NCBI GenBank assembly: GCA_023412915.1
Contig: JAEZRE010000002.1
Span: 124,001 to 188,000, forward strand
DNA from: Bacillota bacterium
GTDB lineage: Bacteria; Bacillota; Clostridia; Acetivibrionales; DTU013
Direction of reading: 5' to 3'
DNA length: 64,000 nt
This document shows positions 44,573-52,950 of the stretch, piece after piece; position 1 is the stretch's first letter; every line of letters starts with the position of its first letter. The notes under the pieces were generated by a model. The model ran no database searches. It saw only the letters and a list, made by a program, of their open reading frames with translations, and was not told the origin of the DNA. Both the position numbers and the translations under genes were made by a program.

Positions 44573-45610
44573 TTATTTAGTAATGGTCACCTTTGACAGA
44601 GATCTCGGGCTGTCCGGGTTGAGCCCTTTTGCCAGAGCCAGCCGGCAGGCGAACATCTGGGCGATCACAACATTGTAAAATGGAGAAAAAACGTCGCTGC
44701 CCGCGCTGGGGACTGGAAATGAGCAATCGCCCTGAGCCCTTAGTTCCTCGACATCGGATATGACAATCAGTTCTGCTCCGCTCTCCTTGAGCCTTCCGAT
44801 CATCTCCTTCACATCCTTCAGCGACGGACCGTCAGGCGCAAATACGAACACGGGCATTCCATCCTGGATCATTGCATACGGGCCGTGGTAGAAATCCGAC
44901 GTGGCATATGCCTTTGCCCTGACATAACAGGTCTCCTGTATCTTCAGCGCGCTCTCGAGAGCGATTGCGTAGTTGATCCCCCTGGCCAGTACGAAGCATT
45001 CCTCCATGTAACGATAACGCTGTACCTTTTCGGCTATATCGTCCGAACCGCTAATGATTTTTTCTATATCCCGCGGCATCCTTTCGAGCATTTCGAGCAT
45101 TTCAGAGCTTCCCGACCATACGGCCGTCAATGCGGCGAGCAGTGTGATCTGCGCAAGGAAAGTCTTTGTAGCGGCAACGCTTCTCTCCAGACCCGCGCTG
45201 CAGTCAAGATGGTATTTTGCCTCGAGCGCAAGCGGAGAATCTGAGAAATTGGTGATGCTGACAGTCAGCGCGCCCGATCCTTTCGCCGATTTGATAACTT
45301 CAAGCACGTCAGCGGCCTTGCCCGACTGGGATATGCCTATCACCAGAGTCCTATCGAGCTTCAGCTTCCCGTGGTATACGGTAAATACGGACGGGGCGGC
45401 CAAAGCTACCGGCAGCCCGAGCGTCGTCTCCATAATATACTTGGCATATACTGCGGCATGATCGGAAGTGCCTCTTGCGGCAATCATGATCTTGTCGATA
45501 TCCGAACCGCGTATTTCGTCGACGATCCCGGATATCAGCTGCCTGTTCTTGTTTATGCAATTTTCAATGGTCTTGGGTTCTTCGAGGATCTCATCCCACA
45601 TCAAAGCCAT
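44573..45610 (-). CDS. SIS-domain sugar isomerase/deaminase (GlmS-C/NagB-II/AgaS-like)
   Basis: A 345-residue protein of two SIS domains (about 30-165 and 195-330), equal to the isomerase half of glucosamine synthase without its glutaminase half. GISQSGKAADVLEV and ARGTSDHAAVYAKY are the sugar-phosphate loops. In this setting it most likely converts glucosamine-6-phosphate to fructose-6-phosphate plus ammonia, as in NagB-II/GlmD-type deaminases. ATG at 45610 has AGGAGG nine bases upstream; longer starts run through the operator region. It lies between the GntR and PIG-L genes. Confidence 0.9.
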   Translation of the reverse strand: MALMWDEILEEPKTIENCINKNRQLISGIVDEIRGSDIDKIMIAARGTSDHAAVYAKYIMETTLGLPVALAAPSVFTVYHGKLKLDRTLVIGISQSGKAADVLEVIKSAKGSGALTVSITNFSDSPLALEAKYHLDCSAGLERSVAATKTFLAQITLLAALTAVWSGSSEMLEMLERMPRDIEKIISGSDDIAEKVQRYRYMEECFVLARGINYAIALESALKIQETCYVRAKAYATSDFYHGPYAMIQDGMPVFVFAPDGPSLKDVKEMIGRLKESGAELIVISDVEELRAQGDCSFPVPSAGSDVFSPFYNVVIAQMFACRLALAKGLNPDSPRSLSKVTITK

Positions 45611-45671
45611 ATATTCGGCCCTCCTGTATTCGATATTCATAATGTAATCGATCTTATCGATAATGTTAAAA

Positions 45672-45700
45672 TTGGTATACTTGTATAGTGGTATATACAT
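45672..45700. promoter_or_regulatory. TGGTAT-repeat operator upstream of the SIS gene
   Basis: TTGGTAT (45672-45678) and GTGGTAT (45688-45694) are 16 bases apart, with TGTATA and TATACA half-sites between and after them, of the type bound by GntR/HutC regulators. A similar arrangement stands at 62543-62569. They lie 60-90 bases upstream of the SIS start and past the GntR stop. Confidence 0.6.
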
Positions 45701-45789
45701 CTTAATTAAAATATAGCACACAAAATTACTCTAATCAATATGGTTTTTGTATTTTTTGAAATTAAGTGATCGCCTAAGTAAGTCTCAAG

Positions 45790-46521
45790 CTATACTTCGC
45801 GGTTTATGGATATTCTGACGTTGTAACTGTATTCATCCGAGCGGTATACGTCCTTCTGGTGCAGCAGTTTCATTCCAGAGTCGTTATAGCTGATACTTGA
45901 GATGCGAAGCACGGGTATGCCGTCCGTCAGTCCGAGGAGCTTCCTTTCCTCTTTGGAGGCTTTGGCCGCTTCAACGGAGCTATCCATATAATTCACCGAA
46001 AGTGAATATGCTTCCTTGAGCAGTTTATACAGCGAGGTCTTCAGGTCTTGTTTCTCCAGACCCGGACAATACTTTTCGGGAATATAGACCTCCTCTATTC
46101 CGATCGGAAGATCATTGGCAAGCCTGAGCCTTTTGACGCAATAAAGTAATTCTTTTGCATCCAGTCCGAGTATTTCCGCAATATCGGGTCTGTCGGCGAC
46201 CCTGGTGAAACCAAGTACGTTAGTCGAAGGTACAAGCCCTTTTTTTCGCACTGTTTCTGAAAAGCTCATGATATTTCTCTGGACTATCTTGCTTTTGGAT
46301 ACGTAAGTGCCCTTACCCTTTTCACGGTATAATACTCCTTCGGAAACCAGCTGGTTGAGCGCCTGACGCACTGTCATACGGCTGATGCCCAGGTTCTCGC
46401 CCAGGTCGCGTTCCGACGGTATCAGGCTGCCTTCCGGATATTCGCCGTTTTTGATCTTGTCCAGTATCAGGTTTTTCAATTGATAATATACGGGTATAGG
46501 GCTTCTCTTATCTATATACAT
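45790..46521 (-). CDS. GntR/HutC-family (UTRA) regulator, NagR/DasR-like
   Basis: A 243-residue regulator: an N-terminal winged helix-turn-helix (about 8-75; PSERDLGENLGISRMTVRQAL) and a UTRA effector domain (about 90-238; YCVKRLRLANDLPIGIEEVYIP). NagR/DasR members sense GlcNAc- or glucosamine-6-phosphate (family knowledge), which fits the neighbours. ATG at 46521 has GAGAGG six bases upstream; the longer frame to 46614 lacks a site. It diverges from chitobiose phosphorylase over 335 bases. Confidence 0.93.
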   Translation of the reverse strand: MYIDKRSPIPVYYQLKNLILDKIKNGEYPEGSLIPSERDLGENLGISRMTVRQALNQLVSEGVLYREKGKGTYVSKSKIVQRNIMSFSETVRKKGLVPSTNVLGFTRVADRPDIAEILGLDAKELLYCVKRLRLANDLPIGIEEVYIPEKYCPGLEKQDLKTSLYKLLKEAYSLSVNYMDSSVEAAKASKEERKLLGLTDGIPVLRISSISYNDSGMKLLHQKDVYRSDEYSYNVRISINREV

Positions 46522-46856
46522 AATAAACCTCTCAGCATTCCTCTTTCCAATATACTCAATTTGCCCGGTCAAGTAAAGAGGACCGGCACACCAAAATCGA
46601 ACAAATAATGACAAAGTAGACTGATTTTATTATACTGAGCTTAATATTATAATTTTAGAGTAATCAAAAAGTACTATGGGCTTGTCGGCAATAAACGTGC
46701 CATCTGATTCAGTGATGCTTTTTCGTCCTACAAGGCGGATGGAGGCGCAGATACTCTTTGTATCCAAGCCGAAGACAACGAAGCATGACAAAAAATCGGC
46801 CGGAATGCTTGGTACAGTTATTGCCAAACAAGCCCTATACAGCTCAGGAGGATAAT
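46522..46856. promoter_or_regulatory. Divergent promoter region of GntR and chitobiose phosphorylase, with structured element
   Basis: No gene is supported here. TTAGAGTAAT at 46655-46664 recurs in reverse upstream of the SIS gene (45725-45734). A folded element covers 46715-46786: outer arms ATGCTT (46715-46720) and AAGCAT (46781-46786) enclose an inner hairpin GGC-GATAC (46744-46746, 46750-46754) with GTATC-GCC (46760-46764, 46768-46770). It belongs to the phosphorylase leader if transcription starts upstream. AGGAGG stands six bases before the phosphorylase ATG. Confidence 0.5.
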
Positions 46857-49253
46857 ATGCGTTACGGCCGTTTTGATAACGAAAACAGGGAGTATGTCAT
46901 TGAACGCCCGGATGTACCGGTATCGTGGACCAATTACCTCGGCACCGGCGACCTTTGTACCGTCATATCGCATAATGCGGGAGGCTACAGCTTTTACAAA
47001 TCATCTCAGTATCACAGACTCACCCGTTTCAGACAGAACGGAGTCCCGCTCGACAGGCCCGGACATTACGTTTATCTGCGCGATGACGATACGGGAGACT
47101 ACTGGTCGGTTTCCTGGCAGCCTGTCGGGAAAAGCCTCGACAAGGCGAAGTACGAGTGCCGCCACGGCCTGTCCTATTCGAAATTCCTGTGCGGCTACAA
47201 TGGAATAAACGCGTCCCAGATGCTGTTCATACCGATCGGAGACGACGCGGAGCTGTGGGATGTCGAAATCGTTAACGAGAGCGGAAAGCCGCGGAATATA
47301 AGCGTATTTTCATATCTTGAATTTTCCTTCGAACATATTGAAATAGATAACCAAAACCTTCAGATGAGCCTGTATTCAAGCGGCACGAGCTATGAGGACG
47401 GCGTAATCGAGTTCGACCTGTTTTATGATCCCGAGGGTTATCATTATTTTACCTCGAGCTTCGAGCCCGACGGCTACGACTGTGTACGCGACACGTTCAT
47501 AGGCAGCTACAGGACAGAGGATAACCCCATAGGCGTCGAGCGCGGCAGCTTAAGCGGGAGCACAGAACTGGGAGGAAACCACTGTGCCTCGCTTCATAAG
47601 AAGCTCACCCTGGCGCCTGGGCAAAAGACCAGACTCATATATATGCTCGGCGTGGGAAGAGGGAGCGACGGCAGGAAAATGCGCGCCAAATACTCCGATG
47701 CAGCCAATGTCGACAGAGCTTTCAATGAACTCAAGCTCTACTGGGACAAAAAACTCTCCATGCTGCAATGCAGTACGCCGCACCAGGGCATGGACACGAT
47801 GACCAACATATGGACGCTGTACCAGGCCGAAACAAATGTGGTCTGGTCAAGGTTCGCCTCCTTTATCGAGGTCGGGGGCAGAACCGGACTCGGCTACCGC
47901 GATACGGCCCAGGACGCCATGTGCGTGCCTCATTCGAATCCCGGCAAAACCAGACAGCGTCTGATCGAGCTCCTCCGCGGTCTGACCAATGCGGGTTATG
48001 GCCTGCATCTGTTCGAGCCAGAGCTTTTCAATCCCGAAAAACCGCCAAAGCCGCCGTTCAAATCGCCCACTGTCGTACCGGTCCCCGATCTGAAGGACGT
48101 TATACACGGTTTGAAGGACACCTGCTCGGACGACGCGTTGTGGCTTGTACCCTCGATATGCGAGTACGTCAAGGAAACCGGGGACGCATCCTTCTTCGAT
48201 CTGCCTGTCACCTTTGCCGACGGAGGCGAAGCCTCTGTATATGAACACATGAAACGCATACTTGATTTCTCAGCCGAGCAGGTTGGAGAAAACGGCATAT
48301 GCAAAGGCCTGCGTGCGGACTGGAACGACTGCCTGAACCTGGGCGGCGGTGAAAGCGCGCTGGTATCCTTCCTGCATTACTGGGCGCTCAACTCCTTCAT
48401 AGAAGCCTCCGAATTCCTCGGTAAAGCCGTGGAAGCGTCAAAATATAAGGCAATGGCCTTAAGAGTCGGCAAAGCCTGCGAGAAAATACTCTGGGACGGG
48501 AAATGGTACATCAGGGGCATAACGGCCAAAGGAGCCAAAATAGGGACACAGCAGGACCTCGAGGGCAAAGTCCACCTGGAGTCGAATACCTGGGCGGTAA
48601 TTTCCGGAGCAGCGTCTCGCGAGCATGCCTTGAGCTGCATGGACGCGGTGGATGAACACCTGTATTCCGAATACGGACTGCATCTCGTCTGGCCTTCGTT
48701 CTCGACCCCAAACGACGATATAGGCTTTGTAACCAGGGTGTACAGAGGCATCAAGGAAAACGGCGCGATATTCAGCCATCCGAACCCCTGGGCCTGGGCA
48801 GCGGAATGCATGCTCGGGAGAGGCGACCGCGCAATGAAGTTCTACGACGCGCTGCTGCCTTACAATCAGAACGACAAGATCGAAATACGCCAGTCTGAAC
48901 CATATTCTTATTGCCAGTTCGTAATGGGCAGGGACCATACGGCCCACGGCAGGGCAAGGCATCCCTGGCTCACAGGCACGGCGGGCTGGGCCTATTTCGC
49001 ATCGACGCACTATATGCTGGGCGTCCGCCCAGGTTACGACGGCCTCACTATAGACCCGTGCATACCCTCGGACTGGATGGGTTTCGAGGTTTCGCGCACC
49101 TGGCGCGGCGCAACATACAATATATCAGTGAAAAATCCGAAGGGCGTCCAGAAGGGAGTCCTCTCAGTAAAGCTGAACGGCAGTGAAATCACCGGTACGA
49201 TACCTCCCCAGGCAGCAGGTACGGTAAACACCGTAGAAGTCGTGATGGGCTAA
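46857..49253 (+). CDS. chbP: N,N'-diacetylchitobiose phosphorylase (GH94)
   Basis: A 798-residue GH94 phosphorylase that splits (GlcNAc)2 with phosphate to GlcNAc and GlcNAc-1-phosphate, in the cytoplasm. Long stretches agree with the characterised Vibrio enzyme (about 801 residues): NYLGT near 26-30, GGRTGLGYRDTAQDA (340-354), KDTCSDDALWL and GLRADWNDCLNLGGGES (484-500). Asp491 of DWND is the general acid. Cellobiose phosphorylase differs in several of these places, so the chitobiose type is preferred. The ATG at 46857 has AGGAGG six bases upstream; longer frames add residues with no family match. It diverges from the GntR-type regulator of amino-sugar genes. Confidence 0.93.
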   Translation: MRYGRFDNENREYVIERPDVPVSWTNYLGTGDLCTVISHNAGGYSFYKSSQYHRLTRFRQNGVPLDRPGHYVYLRDDDTGDYWSVSWQPVGKSLDKAKYECRHGLSYSKFLCGYNGINASQMLFIPIGDDAELWDVEIVNESGKPRNISVFSYLEFSFEHIEIDNQNLQMSLYSSGTSYEDGVIEFDLFYDPEGYHYFTSSFEPDGYDCVRDTFIGSYRTEDNPIGVERGSLSGSTELGGNHCASLHKKLTLAPGQKTRLIYMLGVGRGSDGRKMRAKYSDAANVDRAFNELKLYWDKKLSMLQCSTPHQGMDTMTNIWTLYQAETNVVWSRFASFIEVGGRTGLGYRDTAQDAMCVPHSNPGKTRQRLIELLRGLTNAGYGLHLFEPELFNPEKPPKPPFKSPTVVPVPDLKDVIHGLKDTCSDDALWLVPSICEYVKETGDASFFDLPVTFADGGEASVYEHMKRILDFSAEQVGENGICKGLRADWNDCLNLGGGESALVSFLHYWALNSFIEASEFLGKAVEASKYKAMALRVGKACEKILWDGKWYIRGITAKGAKIGTQQDLEGKVHLESNTWAVISGAASREHALSCMDAVDEHLYSEYGLHLVWPSFSTPNDDIGFVTRVYRGIKENGAIFSHPNPWAWAAECMLGRGDRAMKFYDALLPYNQNDKIEIRQSEPYSYCQFVMGRDHTAHGRARHPWLTGTAGWAYFASTHYMLGVRPGYDGLTIDPCIPSDWMGFEVSRTWRGATYNISVKNPKGVQKGVLSVKLNGSEITGTIPPQAAGTVNTVEVVMG

Positions 49254-49254
49254 G

Positions 49255-49297
49255 CGAAACGCAGGGACCGGAACGCCGGGACGGTTCTTTTGTTTCG
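49255..49297. terminator. REP-like hairpin directly after chbP
   Basis: CGAAAC (49255-49260) and GTTTCG (49292-49297) enclose GGGACCG...CGGTTC; the 3' side reads GGGACGGTTCTTTTGTTTCG. It begins one base past the chbP stop and can act as a terminator. Its sequence style is that of repeated extragenic palindromes common in Clostridia. Confidence 0.6.
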
Positions 49298-49349
49298 TTT
49301 TCCGGTAAGTCAAGGACTGAAATTACAATTGCAAAAAGAATACTATAAA

Positions 49350-49422
49350 GGAAGCACTGGAACAGTTCCCGGTAAGCGCGGGTACAGTTCAGGGGAAGTC
49401 CGGGGACGGTTTCTGTGCTTCC
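49350..49422. repeat. Second REP-like palindrome
   Basis: GGAAGCAC (49350-49357) and GTGCTTCC (49415-49422) close a long stem-loop with inner GGAAC/GTTTC pairing; it shares CGGGGACGGTTTCT with the element at 49255-49297 (CCGGGACGGTTCT). With that element it fills the front of the 335-base gap 49254-49588; I see no gene in the rest. Confidence 0.6.
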
Positions 49423-49588
49423 GCCCCTCCTGCTCCACACATAAGCGGGTCGAGGCGCAGTCTGTCATGCTTGTGTTTCCACGCACATACAGGTCAAGCT
49501 TATTTCGGGGCAGGCAGGCGCCGGCGATCTTGCCCTGAAAAGCAAGAAATCGGCGGCATGGTTCAATCCTGCGTTTCACCCAAACTCA

Positions 49589-50440
49589 CTACTCAAAATC
49601 TTTAAGATAGCTTTTTATTTTCATCATATCGGTTTCCTTATCGATTAGTACCTGATCCCCCTTCAGGAATTCGATCTTGTTGTTGAATACTGGCTTTTCA
49701 TTTCTGTACAATACTCCCAAAGGTATGCGGTCTCCCCATTCCATCGCTTTCTCCATGGCCTTTAGTCTGTCGGTCGCATCGTAGCTTTCATCGAGCTTGT
49801 ATACCCGTTTGTTGTACCACTGGAAGGTATTTACCTTATTAAAGCTCACACAGGGCTGAAGTATGTCGACAAGAGCATAACCCCTGAATTTTATTGCTTC
49901 CATCATTATTTGAGTCAGGTGCTCCGTATCTCCGCTGAAGGCTCTGGCAACGAAACCCGCGCCGAGAGCTATTGCCAAAAGCACGGGATTCAACGGTTCA
50001 TTAAGTGTCCCGGCAACCTGGACGTCGGTAACCTGACCCATATCGGTAGTCGGAGAAGCCTGACCCTTGGTCAATCCATATATCTGATTGTTATGTACGA
50101 AATGCGTTATGTCAACATTTCTCCTAATATTATGGATAAAGTGATTTCCGCCTTCGCCGTAGGAATCTCCGTCGCCAGTGTCGACGATCACAGTGAGGCT
50201 GCTGTTCACGATTTTTGCCGCGACAGCCGGAGGCAGCGCTCTCCCGTGAAGACCGCAAAAGCCGTTCGTATTGATATACTGAGCAGTCTTTGCAGCCTGG
50301 CCTATTCCGCCTACGACCAAAACTTCGTGCGGTTTTTTCTCCAACCTCTCCAAAGCAGCCTTCAATGACTCTATAATGTTGAAATCACCGCACCCCGGGC
50401 ACCATGCCGTCTCTGATATTCTAAAGTTCAAGTCGCACAT
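49589..50440 (-). CDS. 2-oxoacid:ferredoxin oxidoreductase, beta (TPP) subunit
   Basis: A 283-residue thiamine-diphosphate subunit. The N-terminal TAWCPGCGDFNI supplies iron-sulfur cysteines (Cys14, Cys17), and GDGDSYGEGGNHFIHNIRRN is the TPP/Mg site. With its alpha-gamma partner it would convert a 2-oxoacid plus CoA to acyl-CoA, CO2 and reduced ferredoxin. AAGGAG overlaps the end of the partner gene (gap four bases). Substrate may be 2-oxoglutarate, pyruvate or a branched-chain 2-oxoacid. No delta ferredoxin-like subunit is visible. Confidence 0.93.
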   Translation of the reverse strand: MCDLNFRISETAWCPGCGDFNIIESLKAALERLEKKPHEVLVVGGIGQAAKTAQYINTNGFCGLHGRALPPAVAAKIVNSSLTVIVDTGDGDSYGEGGNHFIHNIRRNVDITHFVHNNQIYGLTKGQASPTTDMGQVTDVQVAGTLNEPLNPVLLAIALGAGFVARAFSGDTEHLTQIMMEAIKFRGYALVDILQPCVSFNKVNTFQWYNKRVYKLDESYDATDRLKAMEKAMEWGDRIPLGVLYRNEKPVFNNKIEFLKGDQVLIDKETDMMKIKSYLKDFE

Positions 50441-50444
50441 ATGC

Positions 50445-52121
50445 TTACTCCTTTGCCACCACTTCTCTGTAAATATATTGGGAGTTCATCGGACGTCCGT
50501 CGAATTTTAACACGCTGTAATCGCAGAAAATGCCCGTGATTTCTGAAACTATCGAAGCAAGCTGACCGGTGGCATTCTGCTCGACATTTATTATGCGTTT
50601 TGCGTTTTTAGCTTTTTCAACAAGTGATTTGGTCGGCAGAGGCCAGATATCTCCAAATATGAGCGCCCCGTATTTTGTATCGCCGGCCTTATTCAGTTTA
50701 TCGATGGCTTCAGATACCGGCCCACAGGTCGAACCCCACGCAAGCAGCAGGACCTCGCAAGCTTCATCTCCGGTAAACAAGGGCTCCTGCAGCTCTTCCT
50801 TCAGCAATTCAAGCTTTCGCAGCCGCTTTGTCACCATCCGGTTCCTGACATCTGCGGATTCAGTTATATGACCCGACTCGTCATGCTCGTCACTATCGAC
50901 GAGAACAGTTACCCCTGGAGTCCGGCCGGGAATGAGCGTCGGAGAGATGCCTGAAGGCGTGATTTCATACCTTTGGTATGGTTTTTTACCCGAATATTCA
51001 GAATAGCCTGCGAAGCCGTCATTCCTGATACTATCGAAATCAAACGGTTTTACCGTCGTAGTCGTATCCGCCAGAAACTGATCGCTTAAAAGAATGACGG
51101 GTATTTGATATTTGTCCGCGATATTGAATGCCCTGATGGTCTGATAAAAAGCATCCTCGACGTTTCTCAAGGCAATGACCATCCGCGGGAATTCTCCCTG
51201 CGAGGCGGAAATTACGAATCTGAGATCACTCTGTTCCGTTCTCGTCGGAAATCCCGTGGTCGGGCCGGGGCGCTGCACCTCGGCTATGACCAGCGGAACC
51301 TCGAGCATTCCGGACAAACCGAGTCCCTCGGCCATCAGTGAAAATCCCCCTCCGGACGTCCCCGTCATTGCCCTTGCCCCCGCATAAGATGCTCCGATAG
51401 CCATGTTTATGGCTGCGATCTCATCCTCGGCCTGCTCGACAACGACTTGTGCATCATTCATTTTCGAAGCGAGATAATTCATGATACTAGTCGAGGGCGT
51501 CATCGGATAGGCGGAATAGAATTTACAGCCTGCAGCCAGCGTACCGAGTGCGATAGCCTCATTCCCGCCTATCAGAATATTGCTGTCCTTCGATCCTGCC
51601 GAAATGCCGGACCTTTTTACAACGAGCTCCCTTCCGTGCTGCACGGCCAAGAGATTTTGTGCGGCGATCTCATCATTGAAGAATTCCCGAAAGACTTTTT
51701 CTATTCCAGAATGGCCTATCCCGAGCAATTCCAGAACCGAGCCTATGGCAACGCTTCCAATCGTCTTAACATTTCCGGAAGCCTTCGCCGCCTGTTGCAA
51801 GGGTAATTTCAGAATCCGGCCATCTTCATAGACGATCTCTTCGTCGCATATGACGAATCCGTCGGAGTTCAACGCGGCTATATGAGTTTCAACAGTTTCG
51901 GCATTCATTGCTATGATGCCGTCCAATTCATCTGAGTGCGAGTAAATTTTTTGATTGCCAAATTTGACTTGAATAAAATTATGCCCGCCCCTTACCCTTG
52001 ACATGTAATCCCTTATTGTGAAAACCTCAAAGCCCTGCCTTTTTATTATCCTTTCAAAAACCGCAGAGACAGTATCAATCCCCTGCCCTGCGGCTCCGCC
52101 TATGAGAATGTTGCAAGTCAC
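50445..52121 (-). CDS. 2-oxoacid:ferredoxin oxidoreductase, fused gamma-alpha subunit
   Basis: A 558-residue fusion of the gamma domain (about 1-185; GGAAGQGIDTVSAVFER and RVRGGHNF) and the alpha domain (about 195-558; GNEAIALGTLAAGCKFYSAYPMTPS, split at about 197-221), the usual form in KorA-type enzymes of Clostridia and archaea. GTG at 52121 is the start because GAGGGG lies seven bases upstream. It follows the ferritin gene by 22 bases and is coupled to the beta subunit gene. Confidence 0.92.
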   Translation of the reverse strand: MTCNILIGGAAGQGIDTVSAVFERIIKRQGFEVFTIRDYMSRVRGGHNFIQVKFGNQKIYSHSDELDGIIAMNAETVETHIAALNSDGFVICDEEIVYEDGRILKLPLQQAAKASGNVKTIGSVAIGSVLELLGIGHSGIEKVFREFFNDEIAAQNLLAVQHGRELVVKRSGISAGSKDSNILIGGNEAIALGTLAAGCKFYSAYPMTPSTSIMNYLASKMNDAQVVVEQAEDEIAAINMAIGASYAGARAMTGTSGGGFSLMAEGLGLSGMLEVPLVIAEVQRPGPTTGFPTRTEQSDLRFVISASQGEFPRMVIALRNVEDAFYQTIRAFNIADKYQIPVILLSDQFLADTTTTVKPFDFDSIRNDGFAGYSEYSGKKPYQRYEITPSGISPTLIPGRTPGVTVLVDSDEHDESGHITESADVRNRMVTKRLRKLELLKEELQEPLFTGDEACEVLLLAWGSTCGPVSEAIDKLNKAGDTKYGALIFGDIWPLPTKSLVEKAKNAKRIINVEQNATGQLASIVSEITGIFCDYSVLKFDGRPMNSQYIYREVVAKE

Positions 52122-52143
52122 ATTTTCACCCCTCAGTAAATAA

Positions 52144-52674
52144 TCACGGTTGGTTGGCTGCTGCCAAAGGTGCCGGAACCACATACACCCTGGCTGCCAT
52201 TTCGGTATCCAGCATCAGAATTCCTCTGCCGTCGTTTTCGCCTACCAGTCTGATCTTCGACAGATTCTCCTCTGCATTGGCCTCCTCTTCAGCCTGTTCA
52301 TCTATAAACCACTTCAAAAAGGAATTGGTTTTGTGATCTCTCTCTTCAAGCGACACATCGGCAATGCCGTATATCGACTTTGTCACAAAACGCTCATGCT
52401 CCAACTGTCTTGCCAGTACCTCTTCGATGGACTTGTAGTCCCATTCCGGCGCCTCCAGCGGCTGTAACCTGACGCGACCTCCTACCTGGTTCAAATAATT
52501 GAAGAATATGACCGCGTGATCCCTTTCCTCCATGGCCTGCACCCTGAACCAATGGGCAAAGCCTTTCAGATTCCTCGATGCAAAATACGCCTCGAAGGAA
52601 AGATAGAGGTATGCGGAGTAAAATTCTTTTTGTATTTGATCATTTAGTGCTTTTTCAATTCTTTCGCTTATCAT
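52144..52674 (-). CDS. ftnA: Bacterial non-heme ferritin
   Basis: A 176-residue FtnA-type ferritin, forming 24-mer iron-storage shells. All ferroxidase ligands are present: Glu17, Glu50, His53, Glu94, Gln127 and Glu130. It oxidises Fe(II) and stores the mineral, protecting against oxidative stress. It lies between the small Cys/His protein gene (30-base gap) and the oxidoreductase genes, an unusual partnership that may link iron storage to ferredoxin chemistry. A His/Pro-poor tail after residue 160 is variable in the family. Confidence 0.96.
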   Translation of the reverse strand: MISERIEKALNDQIQKEFYSAYLYLSFEAYFASRNLKGFAHWFRVQAMEERDHAVIFFNYLNQVGGRVRLQPLEAPEWDYKSIEEVLARQLEHERFVTKSIYGIADVSLEERDHKTNSFLKWFIDEQAEEEANAEENLSKIRLVGENDGRGILMLDTEMAARVYVVPAPLAAANQP

Positions 52675-52704
52675 TTTAATTCACCTCTGAATCAACTTTT
52701 TCTT

Positions 52705-52842
52705 CTATTCCTCGCCTGCCTGATCATCGCTTAAAATGCAGCCCTTCGAAAACTCGTGGGAGCAGGCGGCATCCTCCTGAATTACATTCAATTCCTCGTT
52801 TCTATTCAATATATCCTTTTCTAAAAGTTCCTTTTTATCCAT
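52705..52842 (-). CDS. Small acidic Cys/His protein upstream of ferritin (45 aa)
   Basis: A 45-residue ORF with a good start: GGAGG lies eight bases before the ATG, and the TAG stop is 30 bases before the ferritin ATG. The protein is rich in Glu and Asp and carries Cys27, His29 and Cys35 in AACSHEFSKGC, a possible metal site. I recognise no family. Its frame and position as first gene of the ferritin-oxidoreductase unit make it likely to be real rather than a chance frame, though it could also be a leader peptide. Confidence 0.72.
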   Translation of the reverse strand: MDKKELLEKDILNRNEELNVIQEDAACSHEFSKGCILSDDQAGEE

Positions 52843-52950
52843 TATCAACACCTCCAACTAATTAGCAACCCTTGTTTTGTTATTGCTTATAAATTACTTT
52901 ACCCGGCGCGATGCCGGTTCAAACATGAACAAGAGAAGCTGACGCAGAAT

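Noticed and set aside
46630..46827. 65-codon open frame on the minus strand in the chbP/GntR gap
   Set aside because: It overlaps the chbP promoter side and the structured element, has no ribosome binding site and shows no recognisable family. The region is better explained as regulatory DNA.
46857..49253. Cellobiose phosphorylase as the identity of the 798-residue GH94 protein
   Set aside because: Several long stretches agree with chitobiose phosphorylase instead, and the neighbouring genes are for amino-sugar use.
49290..49579. Open frames of 78-83 codons on both strands after chbP
   Set aside because: They run through the REP-like palindromes, are rich in Arg/Pro/Cys as expected from inverted repeats, and lack ribosome sites.
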